This document shows, piece by piece, positions 8,182-20,100 of a DNA stretch of 44,494 nt. Under the pieces are notes generated by a model that saw nothing but the letters and a program-made list of their open reading frames with translations, searched no databases and was not told the origin of the DNA. A program made the translations under genes and the position numbers. Every line of letters starts with the position of its first letter. Position 1 is the first letter of the stretch. This stretch comes from Acidobacteriaceae bacterium (lineage in GTDB: Bacteria > Acidobacteriota > Terriglobia > Terriglobales > Acidobacteriaceae), in the NCBI GenBank assembly GCA_003168355.1, contig PMSQ01000045.1, forward strand, positions 1 to 44,494, given 5' to 3'.

Positions 8182-10779
8182 ATGATGGAATCGTCTTCAC
8201 TGATCATTGAACTGCGGGGTGCGATCGCCGAAGAGTCGGCGCGGATTGCAGAGGATTTTGCTGCCACGGGAGACGGTCGCGGCGCGGTTGGCCAACGGAC
8301 GCGGCTCATCGAAGGCATTCTCCACCGGCTTTGGCGTGATTTGGTGTCAGCCGACCAGCATGGCCCGCCCGGCTTCGCGCTAGTAGCGACTGGAGGCTTC
8401 GGGCGTGGCTGGCTATTTCCTTATTCCGATATTGATCTGCTCTTTCTGCATGCCGATCATCGGGGCGAAGAAGCCCACAAGGAAGCGGTCCGGCAGTTCT
8501 CCCAGGAGCTGTGGGATCTCAAGCTCAAGATAAGTCCCGCCTCGCGCATCCTTTCGGAGTGCGGCCGCTTCGATCCCAACAATACCGAGTTCACCATCTC
8601 TCTTCTCGATTGCCGTTACCTTGCTGGCGACCGGGAGTTGTTCGCGCAGCTTCACGACAAAATAATCCCCAAGCTGGTGATGCGGGAATCGAAGCCACTG
8701 CTGGAAGGTCTGGCCGAGGTGACGCGGGAGCGCCACGGAAAGTTCGGGCAGACAGTATTTCATCTGGAACCGAACCTGAAAGAGACGCCCGGCGGACTGC
8801 GCGACTATAACGTTGCTTGCTGGCTGGCTCTAATCTCCGCCATGGGCAAGCTCGGCGACTGGCCCGATTCCAGTTCGCTACGGGCGCCGGTACGGAAGCA
8901 ACTGAATGCGGCTTTGGAGTTCTTGATGGCGGCGCGGTGCTTTCTGCATTTCCGTCATGGACGTGACGACAATGCTCTGAGCTGGGAGGCGCAGGACGAA
9001 GCAGCGGCGCGGAAGATCGGCGCTCTTGATGCAGCGGATCTGACTCCCGCGGATTGGATGCGGATCTACTTCGGACACGCCCGCGCGGTGCAACGCACGG
9101 TGATGCAGTTGCTGGAGGAGATCCCGGAGGCGTGGTCTTCCTTGCGCCGGCAATTTCAGGGCTGGCGGTCGCGGCCCTCGAGTCCTGACTTCTCCGTAGT
9201 GGATGGATTAATTTTTCTCCAGCAGTCTTCCTCGCTGCGTGATCCCGAGATGCTATTGCGGCTGTTTCACTTTATGGCGGTTCACGGCCTGAAATTGAGT
9301 GCGACCACCGAGCACCGCATTGAGCAGGAGCTTCCGGCGCTGGCGGTGACTCCGCCGCGTGGCGCGGAACTCTGGCTCTACCTGCAGGAAACACTGCTGC
9401 AGCCGCATGCTGGTGAGGCGCTGCGTGCCATGCATTCGCTGCGCCTGCTCACCTTGCTGCTCCCGGAACTCAAAGCTATCGACTCTCTGGTGGTGCGGGA
9501 TTTCTATCATCGTTTCACAGTGGACGAGCACTCGATCCTGGCTATTGAAAGTCTGCACCGGTTGGCACAATCACAATCGGAATGGGACAAGCGCTATGCG
9601 GAGTTGCTGGGAGAGCTGGAAGATCCGGAGTTGCTCTACCTCGCCCTGTTGTTGCACGACACCGGCAAAGGAGTGCCGGGCAGCAATCACGTCGAGGCCA
9701 GCCTGGAGATTGCGGGTCGGTGCCTGGACCGGCTGGATGTGGATGCGGGAGAACGTGCGGTGGTGCTGTTTCTGATTGCGAATCATCTGGAAATGTCGGC
9801 GCAACTGCGGCGGGATATTTTCAATCCAGAGACAGTGGCGGCTTTCGCGGAGAGAGTGGGCACGCCCGAGCGATTGAAGATGTTATGTCTGCTGACCTAT
9901 GCGGACATCAAGGCGGTAAACCCGGAGGCGTTGACGCCATGGAAGGCCGAGAACGTGTGGCAGCTCTACATCGGCGCCGCCAACTACTTGAACCGCAGCG
10001 CGGATCAGCGGGTGCACGATGCCAGCGGAGAAAAACTGGCGCGACTGCGCAGCTTGGCTCCGGTAATGGGCGCAAAATTCAAGGAGTTTGTGGAAGGATT
10101 TCCCCAGAGATATTTGCGCGTTCATTCGGCGGAGGAAGTAATGCGGCACATGGAAATGTCGGAGCAGTTCGGCCACGATCCGGTGCAGGTGGACCTGAAG
10201 CGGGGACGGCATTGGTACGAGCTGACGTTGGTCACCAAGGACAGGGCATCGTTATTCGCGACTTTGACGGGAGTCCTGGCCGCCTGGGGAATGAACATTG
10301 TGAAGGCCAATGCCTTCTCGAACCAGGCCGGAACCGTGGTCGACACGCTCTACTTTACAGACCGCTTTCGTACCCTGGAATTGAATCTGTCAGAGTGGCA
10401 GCGGTTCAAGCAGAGCATCACTGCAGTTTTGGCGGGCGAAGCGGATCTTGATCGGATGCTGCGCGATCGTCAACGCGGGGAGAAGAGCGCCAAGGTCAAG
10501 GTAACGGTGGAAACGCGAATCGACTTCGACGATGCATGTTCCTCAACCAGCACGTTGCTGCAAGTGATTGCGCAGGACCGGCCGCGGTTGTTACACCGGA
10601 TCAGTTCGTGCCTTTCCAGGCAGGAGTGCAACATTGAAATCGCCTTGATCGATACCGAGGGGCAAATGGCGATCGACGCATTCTATCTGACGTCGAGAGG
10701 GAAGAAACTGACCTCGGATCACCAGAAGAAGGTGGAGAAGGCATTGCTCGATGAGTTAAAGAATCTGGAACTCGCCTGA
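8182..10779 (+). CDS. glnD: Bifunctional P-II uridylyltransferase/uridylyl-removing enzyme
   Basis: About 865 residues. It uridylylates P-II under nitrogen limitation and removes UMP when glutamine is high. Domains in order: nucleotidyltransferase (VATGGFGRGWLFPYSDIDLL, with the metal-binding DxD in SDIDLLF), the GlnD-specific helical region, an HD domain (YLALLLHDTGKG, then FLIANHLEMS), and two C-terminal ACT domains that sense glutamine (WYELTLVTKDRASLFATLTG and LLQVIAQDRPRLLHRISSCL). All expected catalytic motifs are present. The start is uncertain: GTG 8149, ATG 8164, ATG 8182 and ATG 8185 are all in frame without a clear ribosome site. It follows glnB, its substrate. The HxxxD-type HD motif supports intact hydrolase activity. 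Confidence 0.95.
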   Translation: MMESSSLIIELRGAIAEESARIAEDFAATGDGRGAVGQRTRLIEGILHRLWRDLVSADQHGPPGFALVATGGFGRGWLFPYSDIDLLFLHADHRGEEAHKEAVRQFSQELWDLKLKISPASRILSECGRFDPNNTEFTISLLDCRYLAGDRELFAQLHDKIIPKLVMRESKPLLEGLAEVTRERHGKFGQTVFHLEPNLKETPGGLRDYNVACWLALISAMGKLGDWPDSSSLRAPVRKQLNAALEFLMAARCFLHFRHGRDDNALSWEAQDEAAARKIGALDAADLTPADWMRIYFGHARAVQRTVMQLLEEIPEAWSSLRRQFQGWRSRPSSPDFSVVDGLIFLQQSSSLRDPEMLLRLFHFMAVHGLKLSATTEHRIEQELPALAVTPPRGAELWLYLQETLLQPHAGEALRAMHSLRLLTLLLPELKAIDSLVVRDFYHRFTVDEHSILAIESLHRLAQSQSEWDKRYAELLGELEDPELLYLALLLHDTGKGVPGSNHVEASLEIAGRCLDRLDVDAGERAVVLFLIANHLEMSAQLRRDIFNPETVAAFAERVGTPERLKMLCLLTYADIKAVNPEALTPWKAENVWQLYIGAANYLNRSADQRVHDASGEKLARLRSLAPVMGAKFKEFVEGFPQRYLRVHSAEEVMRHMEMSEQFGHDPVQVDLKRGRHWYELTLVTKDRASLFATLTGVLAAWGMNIVKANAFSNQAGTVVDTLYFTDRFRTLELNLSEWQRFKQSITAVLAGEADLDRMLRDRQRGEKSAKVKVTVETRIDFDDACSSTSTLLQVIAQDRPRLLHRISSCLSRQECNIEIALIDTEGQMAIDAFYLTSRGKKLTSDHQKKVEKALLDELKNLELA

Positions 10780-10818
10780 TGCCTGCGCCTCCTCAATCTA
10801 CCCGGAAAATGGATGCTG

Positions 10819-12255
10819 TCATTTCCATGAGAGTGTCGTAATCGAATCACTCGGAAGCGTTAGATCCGCTGTCATCGTCCCAACCTGCAGCACCACCGGC
10901 CGCGCTGCGGCTGTGTTTGACATCACCAGGACTTTCTGACCGTCGGGATTCTCGCAGGCTACATGATCGAGGTTGGGTAGAATTCCCTGGGAATCGAAGC
11001 GGTGTGCGCCACGGCGAATCAGCCGGGAAAAATGCGCAAAAGCCCAATATTGGCCACTGCGCGTGATTTCCTTGGTTTGCGAGTGAATCGTGACGAGTCC
11101 ACCACACGGAAAGGGTCCGATGTTAGGACGGCCTTGCTCATCGAGCGCGAGATTCCATCCTGTAATCGACCCGCACCAGTTGCGGAGGACTTCGGCAAAT
11201 GTGCGCCCCCATTGAGCCCAATCAGTGAGGTAGCGAGGGTTGGTGTAATCGGGACCACCTTCCGTCCAATGCATTTCCGTATCAGGATGCACGTCGTGAA
11301 CTTTGGACATCATGCTGGGAGCGCCGGCATAGCCGTGCCATGCGACCGCGTTGGCGTATTCTCGAACGCCGGAATCGTCGAGTTCGCAAATCGCCCGGCC
11401 CCAGAGGTTATAGTTGTGATCAAGAAGCCAGATTTTCGTGGGAACCCCATTGGCTCTTAGCGCCGGTCCCAAATGTTGTTTCACAAACTCGATTTCATAC
11501 TCCTGTCCCCAGAGGCATGCGGGCATGCGGCCGTCCTGATCGGTGTCTACCTCGTTCTGTGAGGTGACGGCCTGGATAGTGACGCCCTCGGCTGCATACG
11601 CCTGCAGAAACTTCAGGAAGTATTGCGCGTAACTCGCGAAATACTTCTTCCGCATCGAGCCGCCCAGCATGGACCCGCCCGCCTTCATCCAACCGGGCGG
11701 ACTCCAGGGAGTGGAAAATAGAAACAGCTCAGGATTCACAGCACGCGCTTGTCGTAATAATGGCAGCAGGTAGCGCCGGTCATGATCAATCGAAAAGCGC
11801 TTCAAGTCAGGATCGGGTTCTCCTTCGTCGAAACCGTAAACTTCGGTCGAGTAGTCACTCGCACCGATGCACGTGCGGCAAACATTGAGTCCCAGTTCCG
11901 TAGGATGAAAAAGTTCGTGAAACAATTGGTCGCGAGAATCCGCGGACAGTTGGTTAAACAGGTAGCAGGACGCGTCAGTAAAGGCGGCGCCAAAACCCAG
12001 AATCTCCTGGAATTTCTTTTCGGGATTGAGCTCGATGATCTCTCCCCGGGGCTTCTGGCTGGAGTTCTGATTCCATACGAGAGTCGGCGCAGGCTCAAAA
12101 CGGCGCTTCTCATCCGTTACCCGAACGGTGATTTCTCCTGCACCGGGATCGACTGAACGGGGGGAACCGCAAGCCGGCAGCGCTTTGGCAGCCACGCCCG
12201 CAGTCAGTCCTACGGCTGATATTCTCAGAAAGTCGCGTCTTGTGTGTATGGACAT
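10819..12255 (-). CDS. Glycoside hydrolase family 30, Tat-exported
   Basis: 478 residues. Retaining beta-glycosidase of the GH30 glucosylceramidase-like group; members act on beta-glucosides, beta-1,6-glucans or xylans, and the substrate here is not certain. The N-terminus has a twin-arginine signal (TRRDFLRISAVGLTAG) followed by LPAC, which could also be a lipobox. The fold starts at EILGFGAAFTDASCYLF. The acid/base Glu is in TSQNE (about residue 235) and the nucleophile Glu in HWTEGG (about 332). STPWSPPGWMK is typical of the family. ATG 12255 was chosen over the longer frame from 12300 because AAAGGA lies just before it and the signal peptide then starts properly. It follows the GH5 gene by 119 bp in the same direction. 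Confidence 0.9.
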   Translation of the reverse strand: MSIHTRRDFLRISAVGLTAGVAAKALPACGSPRSVDPGAGEITVRVTDEKRRFEPAPTLVWNQNSSQKPRGEIIELNPEKKFQEILGFGAAFTDASCYLFNQLSADSRDQLFHELFHPTELGLNVCRTCIGASDYSTEVYGFDEGEPDPDLKRFSIDHDRRYLLPLLRQARAVNPELFLFSTPWSPPGWMKAGGSMLGGSMRKKYFASYAQYFLKFLQAYAAEGVTIQAVTSQNEVDTDQDGRMPACLWGQEYEIEFVKQHLGPALRANGVPTKIWLLDHNYNLWGRAICELDDSGVREYANAVAWHGYAGAPSMMSKVHDVHPDTEMHWTEGGPDYTNPRYLTDWAQWGRTFAEVLRNWCGSITGWNLALDEQGRPNIGPFPCGGLVTIHSQTKEITRSGQYWAFAHFSRLIRRGAHRFDSQGILPNLDHVACENPDGQKVLVMSNTAAARPVVLQVGTMTADLTLPSDSITTLSWK

Positions 12256-12374
12256 TTTTCCTTTCAACCCTGGGCGAATATCTGCGAGCAAGAATCCCAT
12301 CGTCGTGAGAAACTTCCAAGAAGTTTTGTGCTCCGGAGAATTGAGGCCGGGCCTTGATCGGTGCTAAGCGCCAC

Positions 12375-13556
12375 TTATTTCCCCAAAGACCGATTCAATC
12401 CCAGCGCGCGCAAAATGACTTCGTCCGGAACGCTCCGTTCATCCTTTTTTTTCACCACTCCGAAGTTGCCCGAATAATCCCACATTGTCCACCCCATCCC
12501 GTGGCGCTCCAATGCGGTGCGCACGTCGTGAATCCACGCTTCACGGTCCTGCGGTTCGGTATAGTCGCGGTAGACTCCGAACTCGTTGCACACCACCGGA
12601 ACCCCGCGCTGCCTGGCCCATTCCGCGACTTGCGTAATCTCAGTATCAATCCTCAAAGCGTCCCAGTGATCCTGTCCGTACCGAATCACGGCCAGACGGT
12701 CAACCGCATCCGGCATCCCCGCGGCAGCTTTCGCAGCCGATTCCGGCGATGATGGATAATGCACTCCCTTCACCCAATGCCAGAAATACGAACCCCACGT
12801 CGCACCCTGGTGGGTAAAGATGGTCGGCTCATAGAAATGAAAGTTGTAAATCACGTTGGAATCGCGCAGAGGTTCCAGAAAAACCAGCTCATCGTCGCTC
12901 GACCAGCGCGCTCCGGTCGCGATGATCGTGTGCTGCGGAGCTCCCTCGCGAATCGCTGCCGCTAGCTTCGCCTGCACACCGTACCAGCGGTAACGGTCGG
13001 AAAGCTCCGGCTCATTCAGGATTTCAAAGAAAACCCGCTCTGCATCCCAGGTGGAATAATGCCATGCCAGGGCGCGCCAGAAATCGGAAAACTCCTGCAC
13101 AAAGCCGTCGTCTTTCGCGAGTCTCGCTTTGAACTCGCTTTCCGGATGCAGATCGATTACCACGGCCAGCCCTTGCTCCAGAATCATCTTCACCGCAGAG
13201 TCAAGATAGCCGAGATACTCCGCCGGAATTTCATCCGGCCGATGGTTCATCATCATCGGTTGCGGGTTCACGCTGAGCCACACATGATCGAATCCCATCG
13301 ACTTAATCAGCGCGATGTCTTCCGCTGTGGTCCAGTTCTGGAAGTGTTCCTTCGTATACCCGTTCTTATCGTAAACCTGCGCAAACCATCCGCTGGCGTT
13401 AACGCCACGCCTTAAGCGCGCCAGCCGGGATGCAGAGACGGAAGAAGCTGGCTGCGGGGAAGAAGTCACAGCGGTCTGTGCCGGCAGGAAACTCTTTACC
13501 AGGCCGCCGAGAACCACCAGCAGCGCGAGCTTCTGTAAGATCGGCAAAGACTTCAT
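12375..13556 (-). CDS. Secreted glycoside hydrolase family 5 (cellulase-like)
   Basis: 393 residues with a Sec signal peptide (hydrophobic LALLVVLGGLVKSFLPAQ) and a TIM-barrel GH5 domain. The acid/base Glu is in FFEILNEPE (E182) and the nucleophile Glu in VVCNEFGVY (E325). The substrate-site pattern VIDLHPE and YNFHFYEP also fits GH5. Many GH5 subfamilies act on beta-1,4-glucan, mannan or related glycans; I cannot assign a subfamily. ATG 13556 begins MKSLPILQKL. The next gene downstream is GH30 and the one upstream (74 bp away) is a PQQ-repeat-like secreted protein, all in one direction, so they probably form one carbohydrate-use operon. Confidence 0.9.
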   Translation of the reverse strand: MKSLPILQKLALLVVLGGLVKSFLPAQTAVTSSPQPASSVSASRLARLRRGVNASGWFAQVYDKNGYTKEHFQNWTTAEDIALIKSMGFDHVWLSVNPQPMMMNHRPDEIPAEYLGYLDSAVKMILEQGLAVVIDLHPESEFKARLAKDDGFVQEFSDFWRALAWHYSTWDAERVFFEILNEPELSDRYRWYGVQAKLAAAIREGAPQHTIIATGARWSSDDELVFLEPLRDSNVIYNFHFYEPTIFTHQGATWGSYFWHWVKGVHYPSSPESAAKAAAGMPDAVDRLAVIRYGQDHWDALRIDTEITQVAEWARQRGVPVVCNEFGVYRDYTEPQDREAWIHDVRTALERHGMGWTMWDYSGNFGVVKKKDERSVPDEVILRALGLNRSLGK

Positions 13557-13630
13557 GTTTGAGCCGTACTCGAAGATGTCGGGGAAACAATGTTAACAGC
13601 TTGCGGTATGACGATTCGCGTTGAGCGCTC

Positions 13631-15529
13631 CTATTGTGCCAGACGGTAAAGATCCACACCGCCGTTATAATTCGGCACATAGATTTGGCCTCCGTCAATC
13701 ACCGGAGGATCAAACTTGTTGAACAGAAACTGAACGCCCCAGCGTTGCGAGTCCCACAGAACTTTGAGCGATCCATCCGCAGCGAGGTGTACGGCGTCGT
13801 AGACGAGCAAGCGGCCGTTCACCACGCGAGCATTTGCATCACCGTATGGAACGGTGCAGACAAGGATCGCTGAGTTACCATCCGCTCCATTGCTCGACCC
13901 GGAACAGAATCCACCCGGCATTCCTCCCGGAGGATTTCCCCGCACGTCCGCGCTCGCATATTCGTTGCTTTGCGCAATATAGGTTAGATTTCCCGTCGAG
14001 CTAACGGCCCACTTGTGTAATTGCGAATTCTCACCCCAGGCGAAAATCGTCCACGACTGCAGCGCCGGATCGAAGAACTGCACAGGCGTCATGTGAAGAT
14101 GTGCCGTGTCACCCCAAGGAAAGAAGTTTAACGTGCGGGGATCGGTCGGGCAGGGATCAACCGGCCCCGGACTCATGGTCAGCCAGGCAGGAGGTGCCGC
14201 GAGTTTTCCGCAGTTTGCTTTAGGATTTGCCAAATCTGCAAGAGTCGTGCCGCCGAGGCTCGCCGTTCTGATAGGAAAGGCAATTCCATCCTTTCCGGTG
14301 GCAATGCAAACGCCAATCGAGAAAATGCAAGCCGGACCCGCCGATCCCCAATCCTCATCGGACCAATTGCCGGAGGCCATCTGCGGGTAGACGAGGAGAA
14401 TTGGGTTGCCCTGGTCGTTGACCATCGGCACCAGTTTCGCATTCTTCAGCGGAATGTTCATCCCGCCACCAACCGGCTTAATAGCTTCGGAAGGAGCGCT
14501 CACCCCTGCCAGCTTCGCCGTCGCCATCGCGGCCGTCTGCCCGGTCCTCGCGAGGTCCGTCCATGGCGTCCAGTGGTCGACCACTTGCAGCGTGGCAGGA
14601 GTTCCTCCTGAAGAAGGCGTGTACTTCAGCTTGAGGAACGACTCTCCCCACTGACTTACTCCGTCAAAATCCCCATTTCCAGTGGTGACGTAGAGATAGC
14701 CTTGTGCATCTGCAACTGCGCCTTGTCCCGCCATCCATACGCCAGCACCTTCGCCCGCCGTCGTTGCAAGCATCGCGCTCACTGTCTTGCTTGCCACATC
14801 GAAGACAAAGCAATAGCCGGAAGCACCTCCGCCAGTCTCGTAGGTCGTCCCCGAACACCCGAATACCGTTTTTACACCATTGATGTTCGTTTCCACCAGA
14901 GAGGATCGCTGTTTGCGCATCGCCGCGTTAAAGTCTTGTGTTCCACTCTTTCCCTGGATCAGCACCGGAGCAACTACCTGAGTTCCATCCGCCACGTTCA
15001 GCACGAACATAAAGTAACGTGCCGTCTGCGGGTTGCCGGTTTTGTCAGGCGAAACCCAGCAAACCTGGTAGAGCTGCTGCGTGTCTGCGTCAATCACACC
15101 CGTGGAGATGCAGCCCCAGAATTGGTTGATTTGATGGCTGTCGATATTTTGAGATCCAGTTACCGGCACGCCGAGTGTAACCTGCCAGATGCCGGAGCCA
15201 TCATGCGCGTCAACTCCACGCACTACGTCCGCCATCGATGGGAGCACCATCACGTCGCGGGTTCCGAGCGCGGTCTTCACATTCGGCAAGATGAGTGGCT
15301 GCGCTTCGACACCCCGCGCATCCCCGATAACCGGAATAATCGTCGCCCGAAGAATTCCCTTAGACTCAACGGACGCCTGCGTCAGTTGAGTCTCGTGCGG
15401 ATTCCAACCGCTTCTTGAGTTATCCGCAGAGCGGGTCAGCCACGGCACCATGGTGGATTGGGACAGGCAATTTTCAGTGGCCACAAAAAGAAATGCGCAG
15501 AGGAGCAGGCATACATGACAGAGCTTCAT
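13631..15529 (-). CDS. Secreted PQQ-repeat-like beta-propeller protein
   Basis: 632 residues with a signal peptide (MKLCHVCLLLCAFLFVATEN). The rest looks like a beta-propeller built of repeats of the PQQ/BamB type: stretches such as VDAHDGSGIWQVTLGVP, DADTQQLYQVCW and NGRLLVYDAVHL show the repeated strand-turn pattern. Cysteines are frequent. I do not recognise an enzyme family and see no PQQ-enzyme active site, so a binding or structural role outside the cytoplasm is likely but unproven. ATG 15529 was chosen because CAGGAGGACCC precedes it; the open frame extends 57 bases further upstream. It heads the set with GH5 and GH30. Confidence 0.65.
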   Translation of the reverse strand: MKLCHVCLLLCAFLFVATENCLSQSTMVPWLTRSADNSRSGWNPHETQLTQASVESKGILRATIIPVIGDARGVEAQPLILPNVKTALGTRDVMVLPSMADVVRGVDAHDGSGIWQVTLGVPVTGSQNIDSHQINQFWGCISTGVIDADTQQLYQVCWVSPDKTGNPQTARYFMFVLNVADGTQVVAPVLIQGKSGTQDFNAAMRKQRSSLVETNINGVKTVFGCSGTTYETGGGASGYCFVFDVASKTVSAMLATTAGEGAGVWMAGQGAVADAQGYLYVTTGNGDFDGVSQWGESFLKLKYTPSSGGTPATLQVVDHWTPWTDLARTGQTAAMATAKLAGVSAPSEAIKPVGGGMNIPLKNAKLVPMVNDQGNPILLVYPQMASGNWSDEDWGSAGPACIFSIGVCIATGKDGIAFPIRTASLGGTTLADLANPKANCGKLAAPPAWLTMSPGPVDPCPTDPRTLNFFPWGDTAHLHMTPVQFFDPALQSWTIFAWGENSQLHKWAVSSTGNLTYIAQSNEYASADVRGNPPGGMPGGFCSGSSNGADGNSAILVCTVPYGDANARVVNGRLLVYDAVHLAADGSLKVLWDSQRWGVQFLFNKFDPPVIDGGQIYVPNYNGGVDLYRLAQ

Positions 15530-15628
15530 GGGTCCTCCTGGGTGGTTACAACGCGAAACGGAGGGTAAGTCGATTGCGCTGAGCAATGATCATCCGAGCC
15601 GCTAACTACGCCCGACCTGTCGTCACCA

Positions 15629-15651
15629 TTGCAACTCTAATGGTGTTGCAA
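15629..15651. promoter_or_regulatory. Perfect 7-bp inverted repeat upstream of the propeller gene
   Basis: TTGCAAC at 15629-15635 and GTTGCAA at 15645-15651 are exact inverted copies separated by 9 bases. It is 100 bp upstream of the start at 15529 and 157 bp downstream of the pobA stop. No T-tract follows, so an operator is more likely than a terminator. The binding protein is unknown. Confidence 0.4.
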
Positions 15652-15808
15652 GAGCCCAGAACGTATCACAAGACTAAACGCAGTTCAACGTCATCATACC
15701 TCCGGAATCTTGCACGGGGTTGCGTCCACGCTAGCAACGTAGTGCCGACCCTGGGAAAACGATGGGGGTTGGAAAAACATGCCGCTTAGCCGCGAGGACA
15801 ATTCATGC

Positions 15809-17026
<1,218 letters not shown>

Positions 17027-17138
17027 TCACTGATCCCGGCTATTTTACTTGCCGCGATTCGATGTGGCGCTTCAGATTGGTTATATCTTCCTCCGAGTGT
17101 TTGCCCAACGTCAAATGCCTGCGACTCGGCCTGGCCGT

Positions 17139-17161
17139 GTTGTTGCATTGGACGAAACAAC
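17139..17161. promoter_or_regulatory. Inverted repeat between the receptor stop and pobA
   Basis: GTTGTT (17139-17144) and AACAAC (17156-17161) are exact inverted copies with an 11-base spacer, giving a T-N11-A arrangement as seen in LysR-type sites. It lies about 134 bp upstream of the pobA start and just after the receptor stop. It is not GC-rich and has no T-tract, so a terminator is unlikely. It differs from the ATACC-type palindromes near the LysR genes. Confidence 0.35.
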
Positions 17162-17179
17162 CCCTCGAAAGAGTGAGTT

Positions 17180-20100
17180 CTAGAACGTAAACTTCGCTGA
17201 AATCTGTAGCTGCCGCGGGTTGAACATGGTTCTCGGTGTGCCAAAAAGAGAGTTCGGCGCTGGCGCAATCGCCATCGAGACAGGGTTGCCATTAATAATT
17301 GCGGTTTGCGGCAAACAGGTTACCTGGCCCCGCTGGATAGCGAGCGAGGCAGCATCGTTGTAGTGTTTGGGCACCGGTCCGTTATAGGGAGTGGTACCGC
17401 CGCAGAAATCCGGCGTGCCCCCGCCGTAGACCGAAGTTACCTCGTTTATGTTTTGCCGGTTGAACACATTGAACGCATCAAAGGCCAGATTCAGCCCCAT
17501 GTGTTCGTGAAAGTAAAACGAACGCGACAGGCGAAGGTCGAAGGAGTAAAGATCGTCGCCCCGGTAGGCGTTGCGTGGCGACCACCCGACGCGGTCAGTC
17601 ACCGGGTTGGTGTCGCCGTTGGTGTCATTTCCGACGAACATGGTGAAAGGCCGCGGCGATTCCAGGGTAATGATGCTGCTGAACTCCAGATTCCGCAGGG
17701 CAGGAGAGGTGTGCGTGGGCGTGTCGGCGGTGAAGTTGGCCACAAAACGGTGGCGAACATCCTGGACGGAATCGGCCCTCTCCAGCGCTCGATTGTACAG
17801 ATCCTGCGGCGTGCTAACGAACGTGGTGAAGGTGCCATCGTCCGAAGTGTGAGACAAGGTATAGTTCGCGCTGAAACGTAAATACTGGCCCAGCTTGTCC
17901 ACGACTGAAATGGTCCCACCGTTATAGGCGGCGTTTCCGGAGCCGTCCAGGTAATACATCAGCCCGGCGTTGTTATAAAGGACGCCGCTAAATGCGTCCC
18001 TCCCGTCGAGCATTTTGTTGTTAGGGAAAGGTCCATCGGGCGTAATCGGCGGACCCGGAATGTCCTCGGCGGCCGGACAGAAAGTGGCGGAATTTGCCAG
18101 GCCAGCAGAGGGGCAGACGTTCAAGTTTTCCGGACGTACCTGCTTGTGCGCCCGCAAGAAAAGATACCCAACACTGACAACCAGCCCCTTTCCGATCTCC
18201 TGATCAAGCTGTAGGCTCGCCTGCTCCGAGTACGCGGTTCGCGTATTGCGGTCGAAGCCACCACCGCTGTTGGTGACAAACGATCCTGCAGGAAGAGCCG
18301 CGTTTTGCCCGGGGCCGGGGCCGGTACTGAAGTTGGGCGGAGCCTGCCCCGTCAAAACCATGGCTGCGGCTGCCTGCGCCGGCGTCGGCACTGTCGATCC
18401 GTCCGGGTAGGGAAGCGGCAGTCCGCCATTGCCGGGATTCGGGGCGTCGAAACTCAACTGGTTGAGTACCCATGTGGCGGTTGAATTTCCTTGTCTCACC
18501 CACGGTTGCGGCGCATTGGGAATTACAACCTCGCGCTGCGGGTAAGTCACGAAGAAGAACGTCATGTTGTAGTGGTCGTCGAAAATGCCATAGCCCGTTC
18601 GAATAACGGTGTGTTTAGTAGGCGAATACGCAAAACCGATCCGGGGCTGAAAGCTGCGGTGATCGGGGTTAACAATCTGCGACAAACCGGTCTCCACATC
18701 CCAGCGCAAGCCGTAATTGAAGGTGAACTTGGGATTGATGCGCCACTGATCCTGGAAGAAAAGTCCAAAGTAGTTGTGATGCAGGGTGACATCGTAGTCT
18801 TGGGGATCTACGTAGGCGTTCTGGAAGCTGGTGGAGACAGCCGGTGGAAGGCTGCCTTGCACGATCGGCCCAGTTCCCACTGGCGCGCCCCAAAACACGA
18901 TAGGCACGCCGTTGAGGGGATCGTTCGGATTAGCACCGACTGTACCAGCCGGCGGGAACCCGAAGTCGGGGGGCGCAATCGCCGCGGTCGGGCACGGCCC
19001 GTCCGCCGGAACCGACGCAATTTGGTTCGCGAGGGTGGGGTTGGGATTCTCAAAGTTGGCAAAGTCCACCATGCAATTGATATTCGGCAGAACGATGCGC
19101 ATGGGCGTGAAGCCGGGCCAAATTACGAAATTTTGGATGAAATTAGCGTCCACACCAAACTTCCAATAATGGTTGCCCTTGATCCACGCCAAGCTATCGG
19201 AAACTTGCTGCCGGCTTTCGTTGAGGGCATCAAACGTGCCGAAATTGTGTCCGAAGGAAAGTGTGTTCGGTACGTCCAGATTGGGTTGTCCCGTGACTGC
19301 CGGGAAATTGTACTGGCGCCTAGCGTACTGTACCAGGAACGTATTCACCAAATCAGGTTTCAAGACCGAGTTGATTGAGCCTACCAGGGACTGGTCGCGC
19401 AGGAACGCGTTGTGCCCGTCGCTGGGCGCCCCGATTCCGCCGCCATCGAGGGTGTCGCCAACCAGTACATTCAGGTCGCGCGCATCCACGATTCCGTAGT
19501 GAATGGCAAGACGATTGTTGGCGTTGAATTGATGGTCCAACCGGACGAAGCCGTTATCGTTATTGATCGTCTTCAGGGTGTTAAGGTTCTCCGGCGCAAG
19601 TCCAAGAGAAGTCTTTACGGCCTGGATTGTGCTTAGATTGCCTATAAGAGTTGCGGGATATGTGGGCGATTGCCCAAGCCTCTGACCTTCGTAGTTCATG
19701 AAGAAGAAAGTCTTGTCCTTGCGGATCGGGCCGCCCAGAGTGGCTCCGAACTGGTTCCGGCGGTACTGGTCGTAGGCCGTTTGCGTTAGGAGTCCTTTCG
19801 AGTCAGCCGCTTGGTTGTTGGCGTATGCGTATACCGACCCATGCAAATCGTTGGTGCCGGTTTTGGTTACCACGTTGACGATCCCGCCGAGCGCCCGGCC
19901 GTATTCGGTTCCGAAGCTGTTGTTCACCACGCGGAATTCGTTGACTGCTTCCTGCGAAGGCGTAGCGCGCTGGGAGCCGGTGCCCTCATCAATGTAGTCA
20001 GCGCCGTCGACGGTCACCGCATTACTCAGGTCGCGCATCCCGCCGAACGAGATCCGCGTAACGTCCGGCTCAGTGAAGGTGGATTGCAGGCTGGTCCGTC

